From Moraxellaceae bacterium (GTDB lineage Bacteria > Pseudomonadota > Gammaproteobacteria > Pseudomonadales > Moraxellaceae), in contig JAUXNL010000278.1 of the NCBI GenBank assembly GCA_030684415.1, positions 1-13,293 of the forward strand: DNA of 13,293 nt, given 5' to 3'. Positions 1-6,841 of this stretch are shown here, piece after piece. The notes under the pieces were generated by a model that was not told the DNA's origin, searched no databases, and saw only the letters and a list, made by a program, of their open reading frames with translations. The translations under genes and the position numbers were made by a program. Each line of letters opens with the position of its first letter. The stretch's first letter is position 1.

Positions 1-1
1 C

Positions 2-1153
2 GTAGAGATGTTCAAGGCCCCCATCAAGGTTTTGCACCCCTTGCTGACGGCCACACAAGAAGGCAATTACAACGGCACCGAAGCCATCGGCCCCATCCCG
101 TTCGATGGTGTGGTGCTCGCGCACTCCAACGAAGCCGAATGGCAGACGTTCCGCAACAACAAGAACAATGAAGCCTTCATCGACCGTGTTTATATCGTGA
201 AGGTGCCGTACTGCCTGCGTGTGACCGAAGAAATCGACATTTACCAGAAGTTGCTCGACAACTCCTCGCTACGCAACGAGCCCTGCGCTCCCGACACCTT
301 GCGCATGCTGGCGCAGTTCACCGTGCTTTCTCGCCTGAAAGAGCCGGAGAACTCCAGCCTGTACTCCAAGATGCGCATCTACGACGGCGAAAATCTCAAA
401 GACACCGACCCCAAAGCCAAGTCGTATCAGGAGTATCGTGATGGCGCAGGGGTCGATGAGGGCATGAACGGACTCTCCACCCGGTTTGCCTTCAAGATAC
501 TGTCCCGCGTTTTCAATTACGACCACTCTGAAGTCGCGGCCAATCCGGTTCATCTGCTGCATGTCCTGGAAACCCAGATCGAGCAGGAACAGTTCCCCAA
601 GGAAATACAGGATAACTACCTGCGCTTCCTGAAAGAATTTCTTGCACCGCGTTATATCGAGTTTATCGGCAAAGAAATCCAGACCGCCTATCTGGAGTCT
701 TACTCCGAATACGGGCAGAACATTTTCGACCGCTATGTGCAGTACGCCGACTTCTGGATACAAGATCAGGAGTTCCGCGACCCCGACACCGGCGAAATAT
801 TCAACCGTCAGGCTTTGAATGAAGAACTGGAGAAAATAGAGAAGCCCGCCGGCATTTCCAACCCTAAGGATTTCCGCAACGAAGTCGTCAACTTTGTCCT
901 GCGCGCACGAGCCAACAACAACGGCGTCAATCCCAGCTGGCTATCGTATGAAAAGCTGCGCAGTGTCATCGAAAAGAAGATGTTCTCGAACACGGAAGAC
1001 TTGTTGCCGGTCATCTCCTTCAACCCCAAAGCCTCGAAAGGCGACCAGCAGAAACATCAGGACTTTGTCCGCCGCATGGTCGAGCGCGGCTACACCGAAA
1101 AGCAGGTGCGCCTGCTCTCGGAATGGTATCTGCGCGTCCGCAAGGCGCAGTAA
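2..1153 (+). CDS. prkA: PrkA serine protein kinase, C-terminal part (5' partial)
   Basis: C-terminal 384 codons of a PrkA/YeaG-type serine protein kinase. The family is about 640 residues long and has an N-terminal AAA-like ATPase region followed by the PrkA C-terminal domain. The frame is open to the window edge, and the codons before the Met at position 8 read V-E, as in YeaG, where this Met is internal; the real start lies upstream. The protein matches E. coli YeaG almost throughout: the opening FKAPIKVLHPLLTATQEG block, NNKNNEAFIDRVYIVKVPY, SKMRIYDGE, DEGMNGLSTRFAFKILSRVF, ESYSEYGQNIFDRYV and the LSEWYLRVRK ending. The YeaG/YeaH pair in enteric bacteria is linked to starvation and stress responses; the substrates are poorly defined. 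It is first in a plus-strand operon with yeaH and spoVR. The TAA stop lies within an inverted repeat (1151-1182). Identification is firm; only the N-terminal half is unseen. Confidence 0.96.
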   Translation, partial: VEMFKAPIKVLHPLLTATQEGNYNGTEAIGPIPFDGVVLAHSNEAEWQTFRNNKNNEAFIDRVYIVKVPYCLRVTEEIDIYQKLLDNSSLRNEPCAPDTLRMLAQFTVLSRLKEPENSSLYSKMRIYDGENLKDTDPKAKSYQEYRDGAGVDEGMNGLSTRFAFKILSRVFNYDHSEVAANPVHLLHVLETQIEQEQFPKEIQDNYLRFLKEFLAPRYIEFIGKEIQTAYLESYSEYGQNIFDRYVQYADFWIQDQEFRDPDTGEIFNRQALNEELEKIEKPAGISNPKDFRNEVVNFVLRARANNNGVNPSWLSYEKLRSVIEKKMFSNTEDLLPVISFNPKASKGDQQKHQDFVRRMVERGYTEKQVRLLSEWYLRVRKAQ

Positions 1154-1182
1154 GGCCCACCCCCGGTACATTTCGGGCCTTA
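1151..1182 (+). other. Inverted repeat over the prkA stop codon
   Basis: An 8-bp perfect inverted repeat, TAAGGCCC (1151-1158) and GGGCCTTA (1175-1182), with a 16-nt loop. The left arm starts with the prkA TAA stop. No T-run follows, so it is not a standard intrinsic terminator. A 3'-end-protecting or processing hairpin within the prkA-yeaH message is the likeliest role, which is inference. Confidence 0.45.
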
Positions 1183-1229
1183 CTGAACGCAGCATAGCTG
1201 GCGTGCTGTCGTACAGGCCGCATCGCTCC

Positions 1230-1268
1230 CGACCTCTCTGGAGGGGAGCGAAATAGAGAGCGAGGTCG
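1230..1268 (+). promoter_or_regulatory. Potential stem-loop over the yeaH ribosome-binding site
   Basis: CGACCTC (1230-1236) is complementary to GAGGTCG (1262-1268), ending one base before the yeaH ATG at 1270. The nearest Shine-Dalgarno-like run, GAGG at 1262-1265, lies in the right arm. A second purine-rich run, GGAGGGGAG, sits in the loop about 20 nt from the start. Folding would hide the initiation region, so yeaH translation may be modulated. This rests on complementarity alone. Confidence 0.35.
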
Positions 1269-1269
1269 C

Positions 1270-2544
1270 ATGTCCTACATCATCGACCGCCGCCTGAACG
1301 GGCGGAACAAAAGCACCGTGAACCGGCAGCGCTTCCTGGAACGCTATCGCGGCCAGATAAAAGAAGCCGTTGCCGATGCCATCACCCGCCGCTCCATTAC
1401 CGACATGGAGCATGGCGAAAAAGTCAGCATCCCGACGCGTGACATCTCTGAGCCCGTGTTCCATCACGGACAGGGCGGCGAGCGCGAAATGGTGCATCCG
1501 GGAAACCGCGAATTCACCACTGGCGATCGCATAAAGCGCCCGGAAGGAGGGGGTAGCGGCAAGGGTGATGGCAAGGCATCCGATGGTGGCGAAGGCGAAG
1601 ACGAGTTCAGTTTCTCGCTATCACAGGAAGAGTTTCTCAACTTCCTTTTTGACGACCTTAAGCTGCCGAATCTGGTCAAACGCCGCCTGGCCGGCATTGA
1701 AACCTTTCACTGGCAGAACGCTGGCATCGTCAATGATGGCAATCCCGCCCGTATCAACATCGTACGCAGCCTGCGTGCCGCCACGGCACGGCGTATTGCC
1801 CTCGGCGCAGGGGCCCGGCGGCGCCTGCGTGAAGCAAGCGCCGAGCTATCGCTCTTACTAACTGAGGACACGTCCCCGGTGCACAAGGCGCGCGTCGACG
1901 CACTGCGCGAAGAAATCGAAAGACTGCGGCGACGTGTGGACCGCATTCCCTTCATCGACACCTTCGACCTGCGCTACAACCACCATGTCAAAGTGCCCAA
2001 GCCATCGTCACAGGCCGTCATGTTCTGCCTGATGGATGTGTCGGGCTCCATGAACCAAAGCATGAAAGACATGGCAAAGCGGTTTTTCCTGTTGCTCTAT
2101 CTCTTTCTCAAGCGCAATTACAAGAAAATAGATGTGGTGTTCATCCGTCACCACACCAGCGCCAAGGAAGTGGACGAGCAAGAATTTTTCTATTCACGCG
2201 AAACAGGCGGAACCATCGTCTCCAGCGCACTGAAGCTGATGCGCGACATCATGGCCGAGCGCTATCCAGCAGATGAATGGAATATATACGGCGCTCAGGC
2301 CTCCGACGGCGACAACTGGAATGATGACTCGCCGCTCTGCCAGAAAATGCTGGCCGACGACATCATGCCGCTGATGCAATACTTCGCCTATATCGAAATC
2401 ACACCGCGCGAACACCAGGCACTATGGGAGTCCTATGAAGCGGTTCAGTCGGGCTGGCCCGGTGTTTTCTCCATGCAGCAAATAGTCGATGCCGGGGATA
2501 TTTACCCCGTTTTCCGTGAGTTGTTCGCGAGGAAAAAGGCATGA
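1270..2544 (+). CDS. yeaH: YeaH/YhbH family protein (DUF444) with vWA-type domain
   Basis: A 424-residue protein, close to the length of E. coli YeaH (427). The N-terminus (YIIDRRLNGRNKSTVNRQRF) is typical of the DUF444 family. A glycine- and acid-rich linker covers about residues 92-112. A von Willebrand factor A-like domain follows, with the metal-binding DVSGSM motif at residues 256-261 and a downstream TGGT segment typical of this fold. YeaH homologues are always found with PrkA/YeaG kinases, and in enteric bacteria the two act together in nutrient-stress adaptation; the biochemical role is not settled. A cytoplasmic scaffold or kinase partner role is inference. The gene lies 116 bp after prkA, and its stop overlaps the spoVR start (ATGA), which suggests translational coupling. 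The ATG at 1270 is favoured because the conserved N-terminus begins there. Confidence 0.95.
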   Translation: MSYIIDRRLNGRNKSTVNRQRFLERYRGQIKEAVADAITRRSITDMEHGEKVSIPTRDISEPVFHHGQGGEREMVHPGNREFTTGDRIKRPEGGGSGKGDGKASDGGEGEDEFSFSLSQEEFLNFLFDDLKLPNLVKRRLAGIETFHWQNAGIVNDGNPARINIVRSLRAATARRIALGAGARRRLREASAELSLLLTEDTSPVHKARVDALREEIERLRRRVDRIPFIDTFDLRYNHHVKVPKPSSQAVMFCLMDVSGSMNQSMKDMAKRFFLLLYLFLKRNYKKIDVVFIRHHTSAKEVDEQEFFYSRETGGTIVSSALKLMRDIMAERYPADEWNIYGAQASDGDNWNDDSPLCQKMLADDIMPLMQYFAYIEITPREHQALWESYEAVQSGWPGVFSMQQIVDAGDIYPVFRELFARKKA

Positions 2545-4076
2545 GCCGCGCCGAGCCCATCTCCAGCGGATCCGAATGGACGTTTGATCTCATTGCCCGG
2601 TATGACGAGGAAATCGGCCGCATTGCGCGCGACGAATTCGACCTCGACACCTACCCCAACCAGATTGAAATCATCTCGTCAGAACAGATGATGGACGCCT
2701 ACTCCTCTGTTGGCATGCCGATTGGCTACAACCACTGGTCTTTCGGCAAGCACTTTGTGTCAGTGGAAAATTCTTACCGACGTGGCCAGATGGGCCTGGC
2801 CTACGAAATCGTCATCAACTCCAACCCCTGCATCGCCTATCTCATGGAAGAAAACACCCTGATGATGCAGGCCTTGGTCATCGCCCATGCCAGCTATGGG
2901 CACAATTCTTTCTTCAAGGGAAATTATCTTTTCCGCAGCTGGACCGACGCCGGCAGCATTATCGACTATCTGGTATTCGCCAAGAATTACCTGCGCCGCT
3001 GTGAAGAGCGCCATGGGGTAAAAGAAGTTGAAGCCATCATCGACTCTTGCCACGCGCTCATGAATTACGGTGTAGACCGCTACAAGCGCCCCTACCCCAT
3101 CTCTGCTGCAGAAGAACGACTGCGCCAGGAGGAGCGGGAAGAAGCATTGCAACAACAGGTCAATGACCTCTGGCGCACCATCCCCTTCCGCAATCGTCGT
3201 GAAGAGGAAGAAGCCCGCCGCAAACGCTGGCCTGAGGAGCCACAAGAAAACCTGCTCTACTTCATCGAAAAGAACTCACCGCTGTTGGAGCCTTGGCAAC
3301 GCGAAGTGGTGCGCATCGTGCGCAAAATCGCGCAGTATTTTTACCCGCAGCGCCAAACTCAGGTCATGAACGAGGGCTGGGCCACCTTCTGGCACTACAC
3401 CCTGCTCAATCGGCTTTACGACAAAGGTCTGGTGACCGACGGCTTCATGCTCGAGTTCCTGCAATCCCACACAGCGGTGGTGTATCAGCCAGCTTTTGAT
3501 AGTCCTTACTATCGTGGCATCAATCCTTATGCGCTCGGCTTTGCCATGTTTCAGGACATCCGCCGCATCTGCGAAGCCCCCACCGACGAAGACCGTTACT
3601 GGTTTCCCGATATTGCCGGCAAACCCTGGCTGGAGACGGTGAAGTTCGCCATGCAGAACTTCAAGGATGAAAGTTTTGTGTTGCAGTTCCTCTCGCCCCG
3701 GGTCATGCGTGAACTCAAACTGTTTGCTGTGCTCGACAATGACCAGAAAAGCACGCTGGAAATCTCCGCCATTCATGATGACAGCGGCTTCCGGCGCCTG
3801 CGCCAGGCACTCTCCAATCAATACAACCTGAGCATGAACGAGCCCAATATACAGGTCTGGAGCGTGAATCGTCTGGGCGACCGGTCACTGACACTGCGGC
3901 ATGTCCGGCACGAGCGCCGCCCGCTATCAGACAGCACCATTGATGTGCTCAAGCATTTGCACCGGCTCTGGAAGTTCGACGTGCATCTGGAGTCTTTTGA
4001 CGGCGATGCACTGGTAGAAAAAACCACCTGCTCGGGAGAGCAGGGCATTCTGGTGTCGTCTCCCGCCATCACATGA
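2541..4076 (+). CDS. SpoVR family protein (YcgB-like)
   Basis: A 511-residue SpoVR-family protein, nearly the same length as E. coli YcgB (510). Named after a Bacillus spore cortex protein, the family is widespread in non-sporulating proteobacteria, where it sits beside prkA and yeaH; its molecular function is unknown. Conserved blocks include the NHWSFGKHF segment near residue 65, NEGWATFWHYTLLNRLYDKG (from residue 277), YRGINPYALGFAMFQDIRR, and the C-terminal VWSVNRLGDRSLTLRH. A very charged Glu/Arg-rich stretch, probably helical, covers about residues 189-236. No signal peptide or membrane segment is visible, so a cytoplasmic location is likely. The start overlaps the yeaH stop as ATGA and is preceded by a GAGG/AAGG purine run in the end of yeaH. 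It is the last clear gene of the operon. Confidence 0.95.
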   Translation: MSRAEPISSGSEWTFDLIARYDEEIGRIARDEFDLDTYPNQIEIISSEQMMDAYSSVGMPIGYNHWSFGKHFVSVENSYRRGQMGLAYEIVINSNPCIAYLMEENTLMMQALVIAHASYGHNSFFKGNYLFRSWTDAGSIIDYLVFAKNYLRRCEERHGVKEVEAIIDSCHALMNYGVDRYKRPYPISAAEERLRQEEREEALQQQVNDLWRTIPFRNRREEEEARRKRWPEEPQENLLYFIEKNSPLLEPWQREVVRIVRKIAQYFYPQRQTQVMNEGWATFWHYTLLNRLYDKGLVTDGFMLEFLQSHTAVVYQPAFDSPYYRGINPYALGFAMFQDIRRICEAPTDEDRYWFPDIAGKPWLETVKFAMQNFKDESFVLQFLSPRVMRELKLFAVLDNDQKSTLEISAIHDDSGFRRLRQALSNQYNLSMNEPNIQVWSVNRLGDRSLTLRHVRHERRPLSDSTIDVLKHLHRLWKFDVHLESFDGDALVEKTTCSGEQGILVSSPAIT

Positions 4077-4276
4077 ATGGCCTGCTGCATTTACAGGTCA
4101 TCGGACGGACGCATGGAGCATTCTGTAGAGCCAATGCAGCGAGACTGATAACCACACTGGCGCCGGACCGGCAGCGTACGCAATCCGTCACACGACCAGA
4201 TTGAGCGCTTGCAGGCGCACCATCCCGGTCCAGCGAAAACTCCGCCCATAAAATGGTCTGTTGCTCAGCCGCCGGA

Positions 4277-4309
4277 TTGCCGCAGAACAGTCCATCACTT
4301 CTGCGGCAA
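4277..4309. other. Perfect 11-bp inverted repeat between convergent genes
   Basis: TTGCCGCAGAA (4277-4287) and TTCTGCGGCAA (4299-4309) form a perfect 11-bp stem with an 11-nt loop. It lies in the 296-bp gap between the ends of spoVR (plus) and the EamA gene (minus), where a bidirectional 3'-end structure would be expected. Neither strand has a T-run after the stem, so it is not a canonical intrinsic terminator. I see no convincing gene in the rest of the gap. Confidence 0.5.
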
Positions 4310-4372
4310 CCCACTCAAGCGCTGAATCACCCAAAACGTTCCAGACTGAACCTGCCAAAGGCCTGATGTGAC

Positions 4373-5311
4373 TCAGAGACTCCCCGCCCGCCTGGCATTC
4401 TTCAATCGCCGACTTTCCACCAGCAGCCAGATGTCGCGCAGGTAATACAGTGTCAGCCCGCCCAGAATGAGCGCCATTCCCCCCAGCGTTTCAGGACGGA
4501 AGCGCTCACCCAGCAACAGCACACCCAATAGCAGTGCGATCACCGGCGTCAGCAAGGTAATCAGCGACACGGAGTGCGCACTAATATGCCGCAGCAGGTA
4601 AAAATAGCAAAGCATCGCCACAATCGAGCCGAAGCTTGCGGAATACACCAGCGCCACTATCGTCACTGTACCAGGCCAGTGCTGCGGCACAGGGCCGCCA
4701 GCAAACGGCAGCACCAGTACGCAGCCCAATGCCGACAGCCAGAGCGCGCCATTGGTCTGCACCAACGGATGCAGGGTCGCGCCGATTTTCTTCAGCCATA
4801 CGGCCGACACCACATATGACAGCACACCCGCCAGCACCCAAATCACGCCGATGATTTCGGTACGCGCCAGATGCTGGCCATGCAGGAAAATGAACGCCAG
4901 ACCGCCTAAGCCCGTCAGCATGCCCACCCATTGCAGCGGCAGGATAACGGTGCCGGGCACCACCAGACGCGCCAACAAAGCCACCATCAGTGGTGACAAG
5001 CCATAAAGAACCGAAATCAGCCCGGACGCGATGTAGCGCGCCCCCAGATACGTGAACAGCATGGCCGCAAACATGCTGAGCGAGCCGACGCCATAAAGTT
5101 TCCACGCCCGCCTGTCCCAGCTCATGCGCAGCCCGGCCAGGCGCAAGGCCAGCATCGACAATACGGCCGCTGCTCCCATACGGATGGACAGGGCCCAGAT
5201 GGCATCAAGGTCGCGCATACTCAGGACGACCGCCAATGGCGTGGTCGACCAGATCAGCACCAAGGCCACATACGCCATGATGATCCGCTGTTGCGGAGGC
5301 TCGCTGTCCAT
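4373..5311 (-). CDS. EamA/DMT-family transporter
   Basis: A 312-residue integral membrane protein of the drug/metabolite transporter superfamily (EamA type). It has about ten hydrophobic helices arranged as two repeated EamA halves. The first helix carries the usual LIWSTTPLAV-type motif near residue 17; the second half ends in LLTPVIALLLGVLLLGE, a hallmark of the family, followed by a short basic tail. Members export amino acids, nucleotides, metabolites or drugs, and the substrate here cannot be read from sequence. The ATG at 5311 has a GAGGACAGGA Shine-Dalgarno region just upstream; a second Met at residue 12 is a less likely start. The gene is convergent with spoVR and divergent from cca. 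A strong minus-strand terminator lies about 60 bp upstream and I see no clear promoter between it and the start. Confidence 0.9.
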   Translation of the reverse strand: MDSEPPQQRIIMAYVALVLIWSTTPLAVVLSMRDLDAIWALSIRMGAAAVLSMLALRLAGLRMSWDRRAWKLYGVGSLSMFAAMLFTYLGARYIASGLISVLYGLSPLMVALLARLVVPGTVILPLQWVGMLTGLGGLAFIFLHGQHLARTEIIGVIWVLAGVLSYVVSAVWLKKIGATLHPLVQTNGALWLSALGCVLVLPFAGGPVPQHWPGTVTIVALVYSASFGSIVAMLCYFYLLRHISAHSVSLITLLTPVIALLLGVLLLGERFRPETLGGMALILGGLTLYYLRDIWLLVESRRLKNARRAGSL

Positions 5312-5370
5312 TTTCCTGTCCTCGTTTCATGTATGTGCGTTGCAAACGCGTGACGGGCACGCCAAAAACA

Positions 5371-5397
5371 AAAAGGCCGCAGAATCTGCGGCCTTTT
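5371..5397 (-). terminator. Strong intrinsic terminator upstream of the EamA gene
   Basis: A perfect 12-bp inverted repeat with an AAT loop: AAAAGGCCGCAG (5371-5382) and CTGCGGCCTTTT (5386-5397). On the minus strand the GC-rich stem is followed by TTTTTGTTTTT, a classic Rho-independent terminator; on the plus strand the T-run is only four bases. It is therefore oriented to stop minus-strand transcripts started between 5398 and about 5600, before they reach the EamA gene. It fits either the 3' end of the small reading frame at 5419-5523 or an attenuator in the EamA leader. Confidence 0.85.
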
Positions 5398-5418
5398 CGG
5401 TAAAAACAGTACGTGCTG

Positions 5419-5523
5419 TCAGTCCGGCCGCCAGAACAGGTACGCGCGCTTGGCTGCTGCCAGCCAGCGAGCGACAGTAATGACGGGGCGGAAAACAACA
5501 TTCATCGTTATCATGTCGGCCAT
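5419..5523 (-). CDS. Candidate 34-residue small protein or leader peptide
   Basis: An unrecognised short reading frame of 34 codons plus TGA between cca and the EamA gene. The start is uncertain: Met codons occur at residues 1, 4 and 7 (5523, 5514, 5505), and a GGAG about 10 nt before the second favours a start at 5514. The peptide is hydrophobic and basic, with a central run (VVFRPVITVARWLAAAKRAY) that could form an amphipathic or membrane-associated helix, ending in LFWRPD. The stop codon is 21 nt from the stem of a strong minus-strand terminator, which is the spacing expected of a real small gene or a leader peptide. It has two Trp codons, but they are not adjacent and do not resemble a trp-type leader. 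No homology is claimed. A chance frame is still possible given its length. Confidence 0.4.
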   Translation of the reverse strand: MADMITMNVVFRPVITVARWLAAAKRAYLFWRPD

Positions 5524-5562
5524 ACTCCGCGACAGCGCGGGGCGGCGTCAACAGGGAGCAGC

Positions 5563-6828
5563 ATGAAAATCCATCTGGTGGGTGGAGCGGTGCGCGATGC
5601 GCTGCTCGGTCGGGAAATCAAGGAACGCGACTGGGTCGTGGTCGGCTCCCGCCCAGAGGAGCTGACCGCACTCGGCTACCGCCCGGTCGGCCGGGATTTC
5701 CCGGTATTCCTGCATCCCGAAACCCAAGAGGAATATGCCCTTGCCCGCACGGAACGAAAAAGCGGGCGCGGCCATACCGGTTTCATTTGCGACTTTTCGC
5801 CCGACATCACCCTGGAAGAAGACCTGCTGCGCCGCGACTTGACCGTGAATGCCATGGCGCAGGCTGAAGACGGCACGCTGGTTGATCCTTATGGCGGCCG
5901 CCGCGATCTCGATGACCGCTTACTGCGTCATGTGTCACCGGCATTCCGCGAAGACCCATTGCGCGTATTCCGCGTGGCCCGCTTCGCCGCGCGCTACGCC
6001 CCGCTCGGTTTTCGAATCGCCGACGAAACCCTGGCACTGATGCAGGAAATGTCGGCATCCGGCGAACTGGATCACCTGACGCCGGAGCGTGTCTGGAAAG
6101 AAACCGAGCGCGCGCTGAGCGAAGACTGCCCCGACGTCTACTTCACTGCGCTCCGTGACTGTGGCGCGCTGGCGCTCTGGTTTCCTGAAGTGGCACGTCT
6201 TTTCGGGGTGCCGCAACGTGCCGACTATCACCCTGAAGTTGATACCGGCATCCATACCTTGATGAGCCTGCGTGTCGCGGCGAAGCTCTCGCCAGAGCCT
6301 CGTCTGCGCTATGCCGTACTCGTGCATGACCTCGGCAAGGCCGACACGCCAGCCGCCGAGCTGCCACGCCATATCGGCCACGAAGAGCGGGGCGTTCCTC
6401 GCGTCCGGGAGCTTTCGCAGCGATTGAAAGTGCCCAAGGATTTCCAGACGTTGGGAGAGCTCGTCTCCCGCTTTCACCTGGAAATTCATCGCGCTGAAGA
6501 ATTGCGGCCGGCGACCTTGCTGCGCAAACTGCTGGCCATGGATGCCCTACGTCGCCCCGAGCGCTTCAGTGAACTCTTGCTGGCCTGCGAGGCCGATGCC
6601 CGTGGGCGACTCGGGCTGGAGGAGCGCCCTTACCCGCAACGGAGTTACTGGCTAGCGGCGCTGGCAGCACTGCGCTCCGTCAACACGGCTGCGCTACAGC
6701 AGCAAGGCCTTGAGGGCGAAGCGTTCGTGCAGGCACTTGAGCGTGCGCGTGAGCACGCCTTGCAGGTCTTTCGCGATGCCTGGCAGCAGCAATATCCTGC
6801 CGGGAGCCGTTCCCGCCCATCTGCCTGA
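5563..6828 (+). CDS. cca: CCA-adding enzyme / tRNA nucleotidyltransferase
   Basis: A 421-residue class II tRNA nucleotidyltransferase that adds or repairs the 3' CCA of tRNAs using CTP and ATP; E. coli Cca has 412 residues. The nucleotidyltransferase head shows LVGGAVRD (residues 5-12), then ERD (21-23) at the metal-binding carboxylates, VGRDFPVFLHPET, EEYALARTERKSG and LEEDLLRRDLTVNAMA. Next come LRHVSPAFREDPLRVFRVARFAARY and HLTPERVWKE of the tRNA-binding part. The E. coli-type HD domain is present, with H255-D256 in VHDLGK, so phosphohydrolase activity is plausible. The first metal-binding carboxylate is Glu21, where E. coli has Asp. The frame stays open upstream to 5413, but the ATG at 5563 gives the exact family N-terminus and has GGGAG seven bases before it. 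A pteridine reductase gene follows after 13 bp. Confidence 0.97.
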   Translation: MKIHLVGGAVRDALLGREIKERDWVVVGSRPEELTALGYRPVGRDFPVFLHPETQEEYALARTERKSGRGHTGFICDFSPDITLEEDLLRRDLTVNAMAQAEDGTLVDPYGGRRDLDDRLLRHVSPAFREDPLRVFRVARFAARYAPLGFRIADETLALMQEMSASGELDHLTPERVWKETERALSEDCPDVYFTALRDCGALALWFPEVARLFGVPQRADYHPEVDTGIHTLMSLRVAAKLSPEPRLRYAVLVHDLGKADTPAAELPRHIGHEERGVPRVRELSQRLKVPKDFQTLGELVSRFHLEIHRAEELRPATLLRKLLAMDALRRPERFSELLLACEADARGRLGLEERPYPQRSYWLAALAALRSVNTAALQQQGLEGEAFVQALERAREHALQVFRDAWQQQYPAGSRSRPSA

Positions 6829-6841
6829 AAGGTAAAACCGC

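Noticed and set aside
3276..3821. 181-codon minus-strand frame opposite spoVR
   Set aside because: It is wholly antisense to conserved SpoVR blocks; long antisense frames are expected at this GC content.
4073..4204. 43-codon plus-strand frame starting in an ATGA overlap with the spoVR stop
   Set aside because: The overlap is suggestive, but the sequence has no recognisable pattern and rare codons (AGA, ATA, CGA) and is too short to support without conservation.
4069..4314. 81-codon minus-strand frame in the spoVR-EamA gap
   Set aside because: No family pattern, no ribosome-binding site, a start within the hairpin and an end inside spoVR; it looks like chance.
5413..5562. 50-codon N-terminal extension of cca
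   Set aside because: The extension has no family similarity, and the ATG at 5563 gives the exact Cca N-terminus with a good ribosome-binding site.
5935..6489. 184-codon minus-strand frame opposite cca
   Set aside because: It lies wholly antisense to the conserved core of cca, with no ribosome-binding site or family match.
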